64,000 nucleotides of DNA, taken from contig JACEFZ010021371.1 of NCBI GenBank assembly GCA_014155875.1, positions 1,390,001 to 1,454,000 of the forward strand, given 5' to 3'. Made by a program: the position numbers and the translations under genes. The notes under the pieces are model-generated. The model was not told the origin of the DNA, did no database searches, and was given only the letters and a program-made list of their open reading frames with translations. This DNA comes from Cepaea nemoralis. Lineage: Eukaryota; Mollusca; Gastropoda; Stylommatophora; Helicidae. Below are positions 1-13,011 of this stretch, one piece after another; position 1 is the first letter of the stretch, and each line of letters opens with the position of its first letter.

Positions 1-93
<93 letters not shown>
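1..93. repeat. (TA)n microsatellite
   Basis: Uninterrupted TA dinucleotides from the window edge to 92. They run directly into what looks like the 3' part of a SINE on the minus strand. Confidence 0.97.
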
Positions 94-96
<3 letters not shown>

Positions 97-103
97 TTTG
101 TTT

Positions 104-175
104 CATATCCTTTACAGAACGTCGCATTTTGTTGCATTTTTGTTTTGCTGTTGTGATCTCTTGGCAAGTTTAATG
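104..175 (-). mobile_element. Partial, diverged SINE-1 (3' part)
   Basis: The sequence CATATCCTTTACAGAACGTCG, then CTTGGCAAG, aligns with the 3' half of the SINE-1 copies at 2360 and 33750 on the minus strand. The tRNA-like head is absent or too diverged to see. From here to 1107 I find no gene; an open frame at 269-610 has no recognisable motif. Confidence 0.45.
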
Positions 176-1107
176 TTCAATATGACCGGCACCCATACCA
201 TTTCGTAAAAAAGTCAACGCAAGGCGTTCTGCTGCCAAATCGCCCGCAGCTTTGTTCCTAACAAGGATATGTGGGATTACAAATCTTCTAGTATATATGT
301 TTGTTGTCATTTGTGGTTTATTGGCGTTTTAAAGCGTCCACTGTCAGGGTCTTGCAGTGTTGCCCATCTTCGACATTACATGTCAGTGTGGCAAGCCTCT
401 TGTCCATTTGTCCTTAATATTCAGTCTAGATTTATATTGTCTGTGTCTTTTCTGCCTGCTGTACACTGTACATTGGAGAATAGTTTTCCACAAAGAATCA
501 AGGCAAGCAACATATCCATACCAGATATCTTGTTGACATTCCAAAATTGGCAATGCTTCTTGGAAAGCTGCATAGTTGTTTATTCATTTCTTAACTCTTG
601 TGTACCATGAGCCACTTTAAGTGGCTCAAAATATGCCCCAAATTGACAAAATTCCACTTCTTCAGTGACACAATACAGATATTTACAGATGTGCAATGAA
701 TATTACCACACCATATTCCTACAGTGCTAAGATTACACTGAGCTTATTTTGATTAGTCTTCAGTAGATATTGTAGAGCTCATTATTGAAATAACAGCTTA
801 CAATTACCTCTAATTAATTGTGCCACGCTTCCCAAGTCCACAAGTATTTACACTATTAAAATTGCTTTTTTCAGTTGTTGTCTGATAAATGACTATCTAT
901 AATTTTTCATATTGTACTTGTTTTAACATCATTTACTTAATAAACACAAAGGACTTGTCCATAAATAAATTTATATGCTGGAGATGTGAGCTTTTAATGT
1001 CTTACTTCTATCCCTTAAAATAATTAATTTGCTTATTTTTAATAAAAAACACACCAGTGTTAAAAATTGATCATGAACAAAAAAAGGACGTGAATTAATT
1101 CAAATAG
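176..1107. other. Unassigned intergenic or downstream-intron sequence
   Basis: AT-rich sequence with no recognised exon or repeat. It lies beyond exon F in the direction of the dynein gene, so it is probably intron. Confidence 0.5.
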
Positions 1108-2146
1108 GAACTAATTGAAATGTCTGAAGATATCAACATTGATGGGAAAGATCACAGAATAATACAAAACATTTACTGGAACCAAGTAACAGCAATTAAA
1201 CTGGGAAATACAGAGGGAAACTATGAACAGATAAATCCGGGAGTACGACAGACATGTGTTTTGTGACCGGATCTCTTCTCCCTCTGTAGCGAAGTAATAA
1301 TGATAGAGATCAAAGAGAAGCCGGTAATACTAATCAAACTATAATAATACTAACTATAATATAAACAATATACGCTATGCAAATGGCAAATTATTGGTGG
1401 CGGATAATGCAGACAATCTACAACAATTGTTGGACATTGAAGTAACATAGAGTGCAAAGAAAGGACTCTCCTTGAATATCAAGAAAACAGTAGGCCTAAC
1501 AATGGTGACACCAAAGAAAAACGTGGCAACAAAATGTGAAATGGAAACAGAAGGGAACATCCGTAACCAAGTGGATAATTTTAAATATCTAGGGGCATTT
1601 ATAACATCAAATGCAAGGTGCATAACAGAGATTAAGAACAGAATAGGGCAAGCAAAATATATATATCAGAAAATGAAAAGTATCTCATGCAGTAAGTGAC
1701 TATCATTGAATTTAAGAAAACGAGTGCCGAAGCGTGCCATGTCTTGCTATTTGGCAGTGAATTTTGGAATGTGAATGAACAAATTAGGAAAAACTTGGAG
1801 GCAACAGAGACATGGTTCATGAGAAGAATGCTGCGAATTCCTTGGACTGCCAGAGTAACTACCGACTATTGCTTAAAAGAGGCTAATGAAACTAGAGCAA
1901 TATATACAACAATAAGAAAGAGACAAACAGCTTTGGTCATGTGATGAGAAGAGCGACATTGGAGAATATCGTGACGACTGGAAAAATTCAAAGGGAAGAG
2001 AGACAGAGGCCGACCAAGCGAAACTATGCTGGATGGATTGAGGTGATGGCATGGAAGAATATCATCAGCAAAACACCAAAGACCGAGTTATGTGGAGAGA
2101 CATGAACGATTACGCCAACTCACAGGGCACCTGATGATGATGATGA
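1108..2146 (+). mobile_element. RTE-A LINE, 5'-truncated and decayed (copy 1)
   Basis: The sequence parallels the RT C-terminal half of the near-intact copy at 60740-64000: KMxEDINIDGKD-RII, LGVxQxCVLxPDLFSL, a decayed N-I-RYA motif, the EYLGAFITS-like region, then the C-terminal MLRIPWTARVT and an RGRPR-like stretch. It ends with GATGATGATGATG. Several stops and small indels break it (for example TGA in the GCVLSPD region near 1264). Non-LTR retrotransposons of this type encode an AP endonuclease and reverse transcriptase; this copy has lost the endonuclease half and cannot be active. Confidence 0.85.
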
Positions 2147-2359
2147 CAAGCGTATACTTACTCTCTCTTCTCCCGAAGGAGATTTTTGAAGGTACTCAAT
2201 AATTCAAGGTAAGATGTTGGTGTGACATAATTGTGGCGATCCAGTTCTTGTAGAAATTTCGCAGAGAGTTCCTGAAATTGATTATCGTGCATCTAAATGA
2301 CCAAGTTACAACACAGAGAACCAACATCTATGTTACTGATAGATACTGAAAATGTGTTT

Positions 2360-2639
2360 TAAAAAAAAAATATAGTTGTGTTTTTTCGCATATCCTTCAC
2401 AGGACATCGCTGTCAACACCAGCATTTTACCGCTGTTGTTGATGTCTTGGCAAGATGACGCCCAGTAGTTTGCCATTGCTTTCTGAGCGGCCGGCTCACA
2501 TACCCCGTAAGTTACCGATGCGATTCGAACCACTGCTGATTCTCACCGTCATCACGTTACCGACGAGAGTATACGAGATTACGGAAAAAAAGTCATAACC
2601 TCTAAGCCCCGGAGCCGGCACACACTAATTATCAACACA
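2360..2639 (-). mobile_element. SINE-1 copy (tRNA-derived)
   Basis: On the minus strand it starts near GCCGGCTCCGGGGCTTAGAG (A-box-like) and includes GGTTCGAATC (pol III B-box-like), the shared body CTCAGAAAGCAATGGCAAAC, CTTGCCAAGA and TCCTGTGAAGGATATGCG, and an A/T-rich tail. A probable 11-bp target duplication AAAATGTGTTT lies at 2349-2359 and 2640-2650. Confidence 0.8.
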
Positions 2640-2737
2640 AAAATGTGTTTGTCACACATTATAAAAATATAAAGAATTAATGAAGCTGTCAGAAAGCGAC
2701 AACATAGTAGAGGAAATCAGAAAATTATTGCATATAC

Positions 2738-2857
2738 CTGGGTGGACTGATGGAAGTGTTTACACATAACAATAACACCCGATTTCTCTGAGGCATTCAT
2801 TTCAATCTGGCCTAAAAAGTGGGTAGCAACAGCTTCTAAGGCATCATCAGGCCAAGT
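2738..2857 (-). CDS. Dynein heavy chain exon F (after AAA4)
   Basis: The 120-nt exon of 40 codons starts TWPDDALEAVATHFLGQIEM and ends MCKHFHQSTQ. It follows NWFM of exon E, giving W-F-x-x-W-P-(D/E)-DAL, as in the family. The acceptor is CTATTTCAG/ACTTGG; the donor is CAG/GTATATG (phase 0). It is the last dynein exon I can find before the left edge; the next block (towards the stalk) is not seen in 1-2737. Confidence 0.93.
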
Positions 2858-3033
2858 CTGAAATAGAAACAAAAACAAACTGGTGCATACACAAACTGCT
2901 TATAACAAACAAACCTGCAGAGTGAAAATGGAAAGTTAACGTAAACGAGGGTACATTAAAAATCACCACAATGTGCCTTGATAAATGACACAGGCATTCA
3001 TGTCTCTTTACAGATCTCAGTCTCTGATGCTAT

Positions 3034-3279
3034 TTTTTTTCCGCGTGTCCATCCTGTTTCAGGATATTGCGGTCAACATCAGCATATTTCAGCTGTATGT
3101 TGATTCCTAGGCTAGATTACGTTCATCAGCACGCCACGACTTTCTGAGCGACAGGCTACATACTCTCATAAGTCACTGGCGCGACTAGAACCGCTTCCAA
3201 TTCTGGTGCGCTCACGTCAACCACGAGAGTATTCGGGGTTACGGTGAAAACTGCTAATCCCACGGCCAGGGAGACCGGC
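3034..3279 (-). mobile_element. SINE-1 copy with 12-bp TSD
   Basis: The same family as the copy at 47134, reversed. The head GCCGGTCTCCCTGGCCGTGG, a B-box-like GGTTCTAGTCGC, the CTCAGAAAGTCGTGGC body and the TCCTGAAACAGGATGGACAC end are visible. The duplication CTCTGATGCTAT at 3022-3033 and 3280-3291 marks exact boundaries and gives a 246-bp body. It sits 177 bp upstream of exon F in intron E-F. Confidence 0.88.
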
Positions 3280-3291
3280 CTCTGATGCTAT

Positions 3292-5089
3292 GGGTCAATT
3301 ATATTGACGATGTTCCTCCGTGCATTGTATTAGGTCATCTTCTTCGATGATGTTTTCCAATAAACTATACAGATGCCCTTGCCATAATAGGAGAAACAGA
3401 CACTTCTCTTCCATGCTTTGAACCAAAGAGCATTATCCGTGTTGGCAATATGCTAATATGGGGGTGTGACGTGTTAACACTGTCGTTGACAAGAATAACG
3501 TAGCTTTTCCCCCACAAGAATCTTGAGATGCTGAGACAAATGGACTAAGACAAACTCACAGCGCCAACAGACATAACGTTTATTCATGAAAGATATACAC
3601 TGCATACACAGCCACAGCCAAAAAGACTCACGTGCAGTCATTTTAAACAAAATAAATAAAATAGCACGAATATATTTATATATAAAAACGAAGCAAATGG
3701 TGTATGGAGACATAGTTTCCCTATACTTAGGTGCTAGAGTAAGAAGACGTGCAAGGTCAACTGGTTCGGGCCACAGCAAAGAAAGAAGAATAAAAAGACA
3801 AAAGGGAGAAAGCACCTCAAACATTCTCCTCGAATATCAATAGAGATATAGGATACAAAGAAGATTTTTCCCAGTATCAGGCAGGCAGAGAATCAAAATA
3901 TTTCATCCTTTGATTCCAGGCAGTGAATTACACCACAGGTAGTTCCAGCCACAGCGATTATCCAACCCAAATAACAAACCAACGATCGTACTGATATCGA
4001 TTTTATTACCATTTTGAGCAACTCAATTAAATCACGGGTCTCCAGTAAAAAAAAAAGGCATATGTATTATGAGTTGCATTTTTATGACTGCAGCAAAAAA
4101 AAAAAAAAAGAAAGCTCTTTCAAAAAGAAAAAAGAAAAGAAAAAAAAAGACACTTATGAATACATCAAAACCCATATTTCTAGCCATAACTATGAACCCA
4201 GATTGAATCATGATACGAGCATACTAATTCATATAAAATTTGCAAAGATCAATGCATTGCTAATATTGGCGATCGTGATCAAACAAAAAGGCATTTGCGT
4301 CTTTTCAAATGTGCAGGGTGTCTGTTTTGGTATAAACACCCGCTCACTTTAAATTCTGATGTTGGAGAGGCCCGTTTACTTCGCACTCTTTATTTAAGTA
4401 CTCCCGCTAAGTTCTCGGCCCAGGATTCATTGCGCCCTATCGGTACAACACCTGGCGGTCCCCAATCATCATCCTGTGCCTTGCAAAGGTATGTCCTCTG
4501 GTAGGTTCCATCATCATTCCTGGGCGGCTACATAATATCCCCCCCCCCCCCCATTTTAAATATTGCCGTCGCCAATCTAGCTCCCCAAGGAGTTCAGGAT
4601 AAAGGGCCGTTTATCTATAACTTGTACACTATTATTATTCCTAGACAAAGGGACGTAAAACAATCTGCCACGTTTAGTGCCATAGCCCCAAACTATAAGC
4701 CATTAATTCCATACCTTCAACAATATCAATATTTATAAATATGATTCAACTTTACTGAACTATCACCATCAAAAAGTAAAGCCAAGCTTATACACCATCA
4801 AACATCAATGACATAAACACATGATACTAAATTTTACAATATAAAACCAATCAGTATTAGAGAGTGCCAGTAGTATTATAAAAATACAGTGGTATCAACA
4901 TGAAAAGAAGATTCATTTCGAGATAATTAAAAAACACAATAAATAAAGACAAACAACATCATGGAATACTTTCTGATAAACAAAATAAAGGAACCCTTGA
5001 CTACAATCATCAATGAATGTAGACAGTTTAAGTTACATGACAAACATGTCCATAATTTTAATACCAGAAAAATTATTTTACACTCTTTC
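3292..5089. other. Unassigned intron sequence, A-rich tract and poly-C run
   Basis: No exon or known repeat was recognised. It includes an A-rich stretch at 4048-4150, which yields a low-complexity lysine-rich frame, and a C run at 4540-4552. Confidence 0.6.
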
Positions 5090-5845
5090 ACCTCGCCCGT
5101 CTCTCCTGAGACGTATTCTCCTTGAACTCTTACATTAAGATATCCCGGTACAAACATGTACCAGTCATTGTTTGGTAACCTAGTTTGTGATTCTTCCACC
5201 TCAGCCACAACAGGCACTTCTGGTAATCTAATTACCTCTTCTGGTGCTCCTATAACAGCACCTTACTGGCACCGTTTTAATTCATGGCCGGCCACTTTAA
5301 TGGCGGTTCCATTATATCCAACCCTTCTGACAATATAAGGGCATCCTGATGCCCCTGGAATTTGTACTACTGTATATTTGTCCACATACCACTAGTCTTT
5401 GATTTTGCACCTCTGTATAATGGATACTTTTCCTAACTATTTCTGCTACTGCTAATTGTTTGGGAGATGATGACTTGTCTAATCTATCTTTTCTCACAGC
5501 AGCCAACTGTCTCAATCTTTCGCTGCCTTAACATGTGCATTACGCAGACGAGAAAGATGTCTTGTCACCGAATTCTCCATATCCACCTCTTCATTTTTAT
5601 CGACCTCATAGTCCACACACAACATGAAATTAACTGGCAATTTGGGTTCTCTTCCAAATACTAGGTAGTATAGTGAGTATCCCGTGGACGAATGTGGTGT
5701 GAAGTTTCAAACCAGCAAGCGTTCTGCCAGATGTTCAGATCATTTTCGCTTCTGGTTTGCTTCTAATAGCCGCAGAGATCACGTAGGGTCCTACCAAATC
5801 TCTCTGCTTGGCTGTTTCCTTTTGCGTTCAAATTGTTGTACAGAC
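5090..5845 (-). pseudogene. Decayed Ty3/gypsy-type integrase fragment
   Basis: Reading the minus strand from 5845 gives KGNSQAERFGRTLRDL, then a TPHSSTGYSLYYLVFGREP motif near 5700, KLPVNFM and a charged stretch, then after stops PGYLNVRVQGEYVSGETGEV at the low-coordinate end. G-xx-ER-xRTL-dL followed by TPHSSTGYSPxxLVxGRxPxLP is the C-terminal part of the integrase core of metazoan Ty3/gypsy-like elements. Stops occur after about 100 residues. The upstream catalytic part is cut off by the compound microsatellite at 5841. It differs from the intact element at 35188-43279. Confidence 0.75.
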
Positions 5846-5895
5846 AGGCAGGCAGGCAGGCAGGCAGGCTGGCAGGCAGGCATGCATGCATGCAT

Positions 5896-5942
<47 letters not shown>

Positions 5943-6035
5943 CACACACATACATACATACATACATACATACATACATACATACATACATACATACATA
6001 CATACATACATACATACATACATACATACATACAT
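5841..6035. repeat. Compound tetranucleotide satellite
   Basis: The tract steps through GGCA, TGCA, CGCA, CACA and TACA units while keeping one 4-bp register for about 195 bp. No frame contains a stop, which creates several long spurious ORFs on both strands. Confidence 0.97.
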
Positions 6036-8828
<2,793 letters not shown>

Positions 8829-9019
8829 GACCATTGAATTGGTCAAAGAACTGAATCGAAACCCAGTGTTACGGTGCTATCCGTTAGGGACCATTGAATT
8901 GGTCATGAACATAGACAAAACTCAGTGCTACTGTGTTTGAAGTGTGAGACCGTTAAATTGGTCAGTGACAGATTCATCACGTAAGAGTAATGTGCTACAG
9001 ATCGACCATTAGATTGGTC
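8829..9019. repeat. Four spaced copies of a 16-bp palindromic motif
   Basis: GACCATTGAATTGGTC occurs at 8829-8844 and 8889-8904, with variants at 8948-8963 (GACCGTTAAATTGGTC) and 9004-9019 (GACCATTAGATTGGTC). The spacings are 60, 59 and 56 bp. The GACCA...TGGTC arms are inverted repeats (the third copy has a G in its left arm); the sequence between copies is poorly conserved. Confidence 0.85.
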
Positions 9020-9731
9020 ATAGGTTATTGACATTCATTAAGTTTAGATTAGTTGGAGGTAAATCCAGGAGGATGGTAGTCCAGCTAGTGATTACAGATA
9101 CCTGTGCAGTACTTTATTCGCAGTGACTTAGTACTGTATGAGGAAGATGCAATTGGTCCAGTCGAGTAAGGTCCAGCAGTAACTCTATTGTTGTTGATCC
9201 ACGCTTGGGAGACGGAGTGGTCACCAAGGTCCAAGTCATCTCACTGGAAGGAGGCCGGGTGAGTGGCGGACCGACTGGACGGGACATCTGCATCCACTCT
9301 ACTTCTCAACTTAATGATGACCACAAGATCTCTGATTCTGTCTCTACCCTAACTTCTATTTATGTAAATAGATTTTTCTCTCATGATATTCATTTCAGTT
9401 CTATATTCTCAGGGGTAGAATAAAGTTGATATAGGTTGACTTTCTCGTTGTATACTTATTGAATGTGGTCTCGGACGATGCCTAAGTGTTCATTGTTCCA
9501 CAGGAGTAGGTAGTTAGTGGGGGTCTAGAATCTGGAGGGGCTTGTAGACTTATATAACTAATTTGAGATCAACCACAGGGAAAAATTGTGTATCGGCCTG
9601 TCCAACCCCTGGGGCTAGAATACACGGGAGTGGTAGAGACACCTAGGGGGTGGTTCACTCTCACTACCCAAGGCGAACTCGTTACAATATCACAGGTACT
9701 ATACCGACCTCTCTCTCCCTCCCTCCCTCTC

Positions 9732-9792
<61 letters not shown>

Positions 9793-10824
9793 CTCTATCT
9801 CACTCTCTCCTTTCTCATATACACCATACACTTGTATGTATACTATTGTATTAATGTTTGTTGATGTGTGTAGATGTATGTATGTTCGCCCACACAGATC
9901 AGTCTACCCAAACTTCAGGACTCACTTCGTACACACATACAAAATCCATAAAATAAGTTTTGTTAGCATTACCATCATATTTAGGTCCACACGTCATTGC
10001 TCTTTAATATTCGTCCATTTTGGCCGACCCATTTACCGATACCCACTCATGCATTGTACGTACATCCACTGGGACTCCTCAGATCTCACTCTCGAATAAC
10101 TATGACATCTCCAGTTTCCCGCCTTACATCCATTGCCCCCTTTTTTCATGTACCATTTCTGCTCATTTACCTATGACTTTCACTGAACCGTTACCACCCA
10201 CTATCCTGGTATCATCGCCAACCTCAGTACCCATGACCCAAAGACTCCCACGGCTATTATAAAAGAGGATACAGAATACATTCGTGGTAGTAGTACAGCC
10301 TGAGACTGAGATAAGTAATACTATTTTTTTTTCTTCATATTTTCATTTTCATTTCATTGATCTCATTTTTTAAATCTTTTTATTCTTCTCTGTATGCCTT
10401 AATGTAGTCACCGGAGGGTCTTCTTCTGTACTATATGTTTTGTTTCGTGCATGTATTTGTTTGCTGATGAAGACTAGTCGCCGCAACTTCCTGTATGTGT
10501 CGTAATTCTATCTTGTAAAGCTGCATTACTTTGTGTTATTTTATATTGTTTACATTTCCACAGCTTTACCGCAGTTCCACCACATTTTATTCATATTTTC
10601 TACGTATCATAGCACGGCACGGCCTGACATTACACCTTAAATACAGGCTGCCAGCTGATAATGTCTAGTTAATGGACAATACTTTTCATTGAAAATATAT
10701 AACTGGTCAAATGGATTAGTTCTGTTGGAATGTCACCACAGCCTGACGACTTCCCTTTCTTCAGACTGTATTGCTAACAGTACGTATCCTAAAACAAAAG
10801 ATTCCGAATCATTCTCATCACTGT
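9020..10824. other. Unassigned sequence with (CT)n tract
   Basis: A (CT)n run spans 9734-9789. No coding motif is recognised in the open frames at 9205, 9588, 9650 or 10020, two of which are carried by the CT repeat. Confidence 0.5.
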
Positions 10825-10836
10825 CATGTAAATTAT

Positions 10837-11242
10837 CTTAATGAGGGTTGAGTGGTCTCGAGGTATGGTGTCCGCCTCGAGTGCTGGAGGTCTCGGGTTC
10901 AAGCCCCGTGAGGGCCGGGATTTTTTAACGTGGGCTTCTAGTAACAAAATTGCCCCTGGTCTCTGGGTAGTGAGATCGGACGCCTGTGTGTATTGTTGCG
11001 CGCGCAAAAAAATCATTGGCAGTTAGAAATCGAAAAATAGTAGCCTAACGGCGCTGCCCGGGCAAAATTTCGAGTTAAAAATCTATCCAAAGTATTTCAG
11101 GATCCTCGCTGGTGCTACGGAGCTCGTGCACTGAACTGAGTTTCTCCGGACACAGGCTTGAGTTAGGAGTAGAACGGAGCACTTATGGGTTACACCCGTG
11201 TGCTGTGTTGTTGATCCGTCGACTAACTCAAACCAAACCAAC
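10837..11242 (+). mobile_element. SINE-2, tRNA-derived, 406 bp with 12-bp TSD
   Basis: A tRNA-like head (GAGTGGTCTCGAGG as A box; GGTCTCGGGTTCAAGCCCCG containing a B box) is followed by an unrelated body and a 3' part carrying ACGGAGCACTTATGGG, ending in an (AAAC/AACC)n-like tail. The perfect duplication CATGTAAATTAT at 10825-10836 and 11243-11254 fixes both ends. The 3' part resembles the 3' end of the I-like LINE at 24857-28700, which is the likely source of its transposition machinery. Confidence 0.9.
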
Positions 11243-11254
11243 CATGTAAATTAT

Positions 11255-11826
11255 TTGAATTCTTTGTCACATCTTGAAAGATGTCTTTCACAGTACTCCT
11301 TCCATCTTTATAGTATATCGTTACATTGTCTTAAAGTATTGCCATGCCTATAATTTACTACATGAAACCATGGACCTGAATTCACCTGTTAATATTTTCC
11401 CTTCATTATACAAGTGTCCATCTTTTCCTTGCAAATTGAGATGCTCATTTATATTACAAATATTCATTAGAAACTGTTTTTCACCATCGCTGACTACATT
11501 TAAGATCTTTCAACTAGAAAGTTTTCGTATGTCGAAATATTTGTTTTTATCATGTTTGCTTCAATATTCTGTTTCTTCTTTTATCCTGAATGTTTCATCT
11601 GTGCTGCATCTCTAATTCTTGTACCTTTTCTTGGAATCTTGTTGTGTGCTGAACTGATGAGAATGTGGCCTGTAGTTCCCAATATGTCACAATGGGATGA
11701 AAAATGGTATCTGTCCCCTCCTCTGAAATGTTACTCTTAAAGGTTGTGCCAAATGACTAAACAATAACAGATCTCAGTTTAGTATCTGCCATACGACTAT
11801 AGTTATCATTTACATATACAATTAAT
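11255..11826. other. Unassigned intron sequence
   Basis: About 60 bp at 11710-11770 match 21267-21330 (CTCTTAAAGGTTGTGCCA), so at least that part is a dispersed repeat. No exon was recognised. Confidence 0.5.
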
Positions 11827-11994
11827 GAAAAGGTGTAATGAGTTTGTAAGTGAATTATAAGACGAAGAAAGGACAGAATTAACAGAAGAAATTAACTTAA
11901 GGTCCACCTATTCAAAAAAGAAGTCGCTGACGCTATCAAACATGTCAAGACAGGAAAAACAGCTGGGCCAGATGGAATAACAATAGAAGAATTA

Positions 11995-12757
11995 CGAGGC
12001 GAGTCAATAAGTAAGTCACACAGTTATGTGGGATGGCAGGTAAATGTAGTTGGTGTTTTCTACAGGTGTCATTAGGTGACAGCAACACCGAACTTTATAT
12101 TCCCGCGCGTCAGGTGGCGCTAGCTGTCTCATGCACATGCGAAGCGCATAAACAAAATGGCGACTGTACTTACGGAGTGTACAACCAAAGAGCAACGTGC
12201 TGTTGTGCGTTTTTGTGGGCAAAAGGGCTGCCTGCAAATGACATTCATAAGGAAATGCTTCCTGTTTATATTGACAAATATTTGTCCCGTAAAGCGGTGC
12301 TTCATGATGCAATTCTAAGAAAACGTCCAGGACTGCTGACTGGAGGAGTGTTGCTTCTTCATAACAATGCCAGACCACATACGGCTCGATTAACCCAGGA
12401 GAAAATAACCAAATAAGGTGGGAAGTTGTGGAATATCCATCTTACAGCGCCAACTTAGCCCCTAGCGATTTCCACGTTTTTGTTCCACTGAAAACCCACC
12501 TTGGCGGGAGACATTTCGCGAATGACGCCAAAGTTGAATGTGAAGTGAAAACGTGGTTTAGAAAACAGAGCACGCAGTTCTATGCAGCAGGTTTGGGAGG
12601 ACTGATAAAACGATGGGATAAGTGCATCAATGTTGGTGGAAATTATGTTGAGAAATAAAGGGACAATGTATGTACAAAAATAAACTCGTTTTAAGTTGTT
12701 ATCATCTTTAGTTATTTTTCTACAGTCATTTGTGACCTAATTATTGACTTTCCCTCG
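11995..12757 (+). mobile_element. Internally deleted mariner transposon
   Basis: Terminal inverted repeats start CGAGG and continue with AGTCAATAA and GTCACA on each side, and a duplicated TA flanks them (11993-11994 and 12758-12759). At 763 bp it is well short of the roughly 1.3 kb of complete mariners. The transposase remnant keeps the N-terminus (MATVLTECTTKEQRAVVRF, then WAKGLPANDIHKEMLPVY), then jumps from SRKAV directly to a region near the last catalytic residue, so the first two catalytic Asp positions are gone. Confidence 0.9.
12159..12658 (+). pseudogene. Mariner transposase remnant
   Basis: The start is ATG at 12163. After the MATVLTECTTKEQ block the frame shifts once to give FLWAKGLPANDIHKEMLPVY, a conserved N-terminal helix-turn-helix segment. 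An internal deletion joins SRKAV to HDAILRKRPG. The C-terminal part contains LLHNNARPHTA (HDNARPH in active relatives, so the key Asp is Asn here), then after a second frameshift YPSYSANLAPSDFHVFVPLK and KRWDKCINVGGNYVEK to the stop at 12658. No active transposase can be made. Confidence 0.88.
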
Positions 12758-12916
12758 TAGGCGTAATGGGAGAATTTGGGGTAGATATATTAACCGAAAT
12801 GTTGAATGATATTTAGAGCGGTGGATATTTATCAAGTGATATGCTGAAATATGTATTCATAGCTATACCAAACAAGATCAGGAGCAATTGCATGCGAATG
12901 GAGTTAGCGGGAGAAC

Positions 12917-12936
12917 GGGGGGGGGGGGGGGGGGGG
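12917..12936. repeat. Poly-G run
   Basis: About 20 G at the junction between RTE-A copy 2 and the CR1-like LINE. Confidence 0.95.
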
Positions 12937-13011
12937 TGAAGTAGATCTGAGGGTCGAAGTGGATTACGATCTGCACTAACAAGAAACTACACACTAAACA
13001 AAGAGCGAGCA

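Larger units (their letters stand above)
11827..12912 (+). mobile_element. RTE-A LINE fragment split by mariner (copy 2)
   Basis: 11827-11992 matches the connector/RT start of the RTE-A family (ACAGCTGGGCCAGATG, encoding TAGPD). The match resumes at 12760 with GTAATGGGAGAATTTGGGG and runs to about 12905, where a poly-G run begins. The break coincides exactly with a mariner insertion at a TA. Stops are present (for example TAG in ATATTTAGAGCGG), so the copy is dead. Confidence 0.88.

Noticed and set aside
269..610. 113-codon frame as a host exon
   Set aside because: On the strand opposite to the dynein gene, with no family resemblance and no supporting splice context.
4014..4352. 112-codon lysine-rich frame
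   Set aside because: Translation of A-rich low-complexity DNA; no conserved motif.
8829..9019. CRISPR-like array
   Set aside because: The window is animal DNA. Only four boxes are present, palindromic and 16 bp, with no cas genes or leader.
10841..10912. A possible functional tRNA gene (tRNA-like head with GGTTCAAGCC)
   Set aside because: The T stem is imperfect, acceptor pairing is poor, and it is the head of a 406-bp unit with its own target duplication, so it is a SINE.
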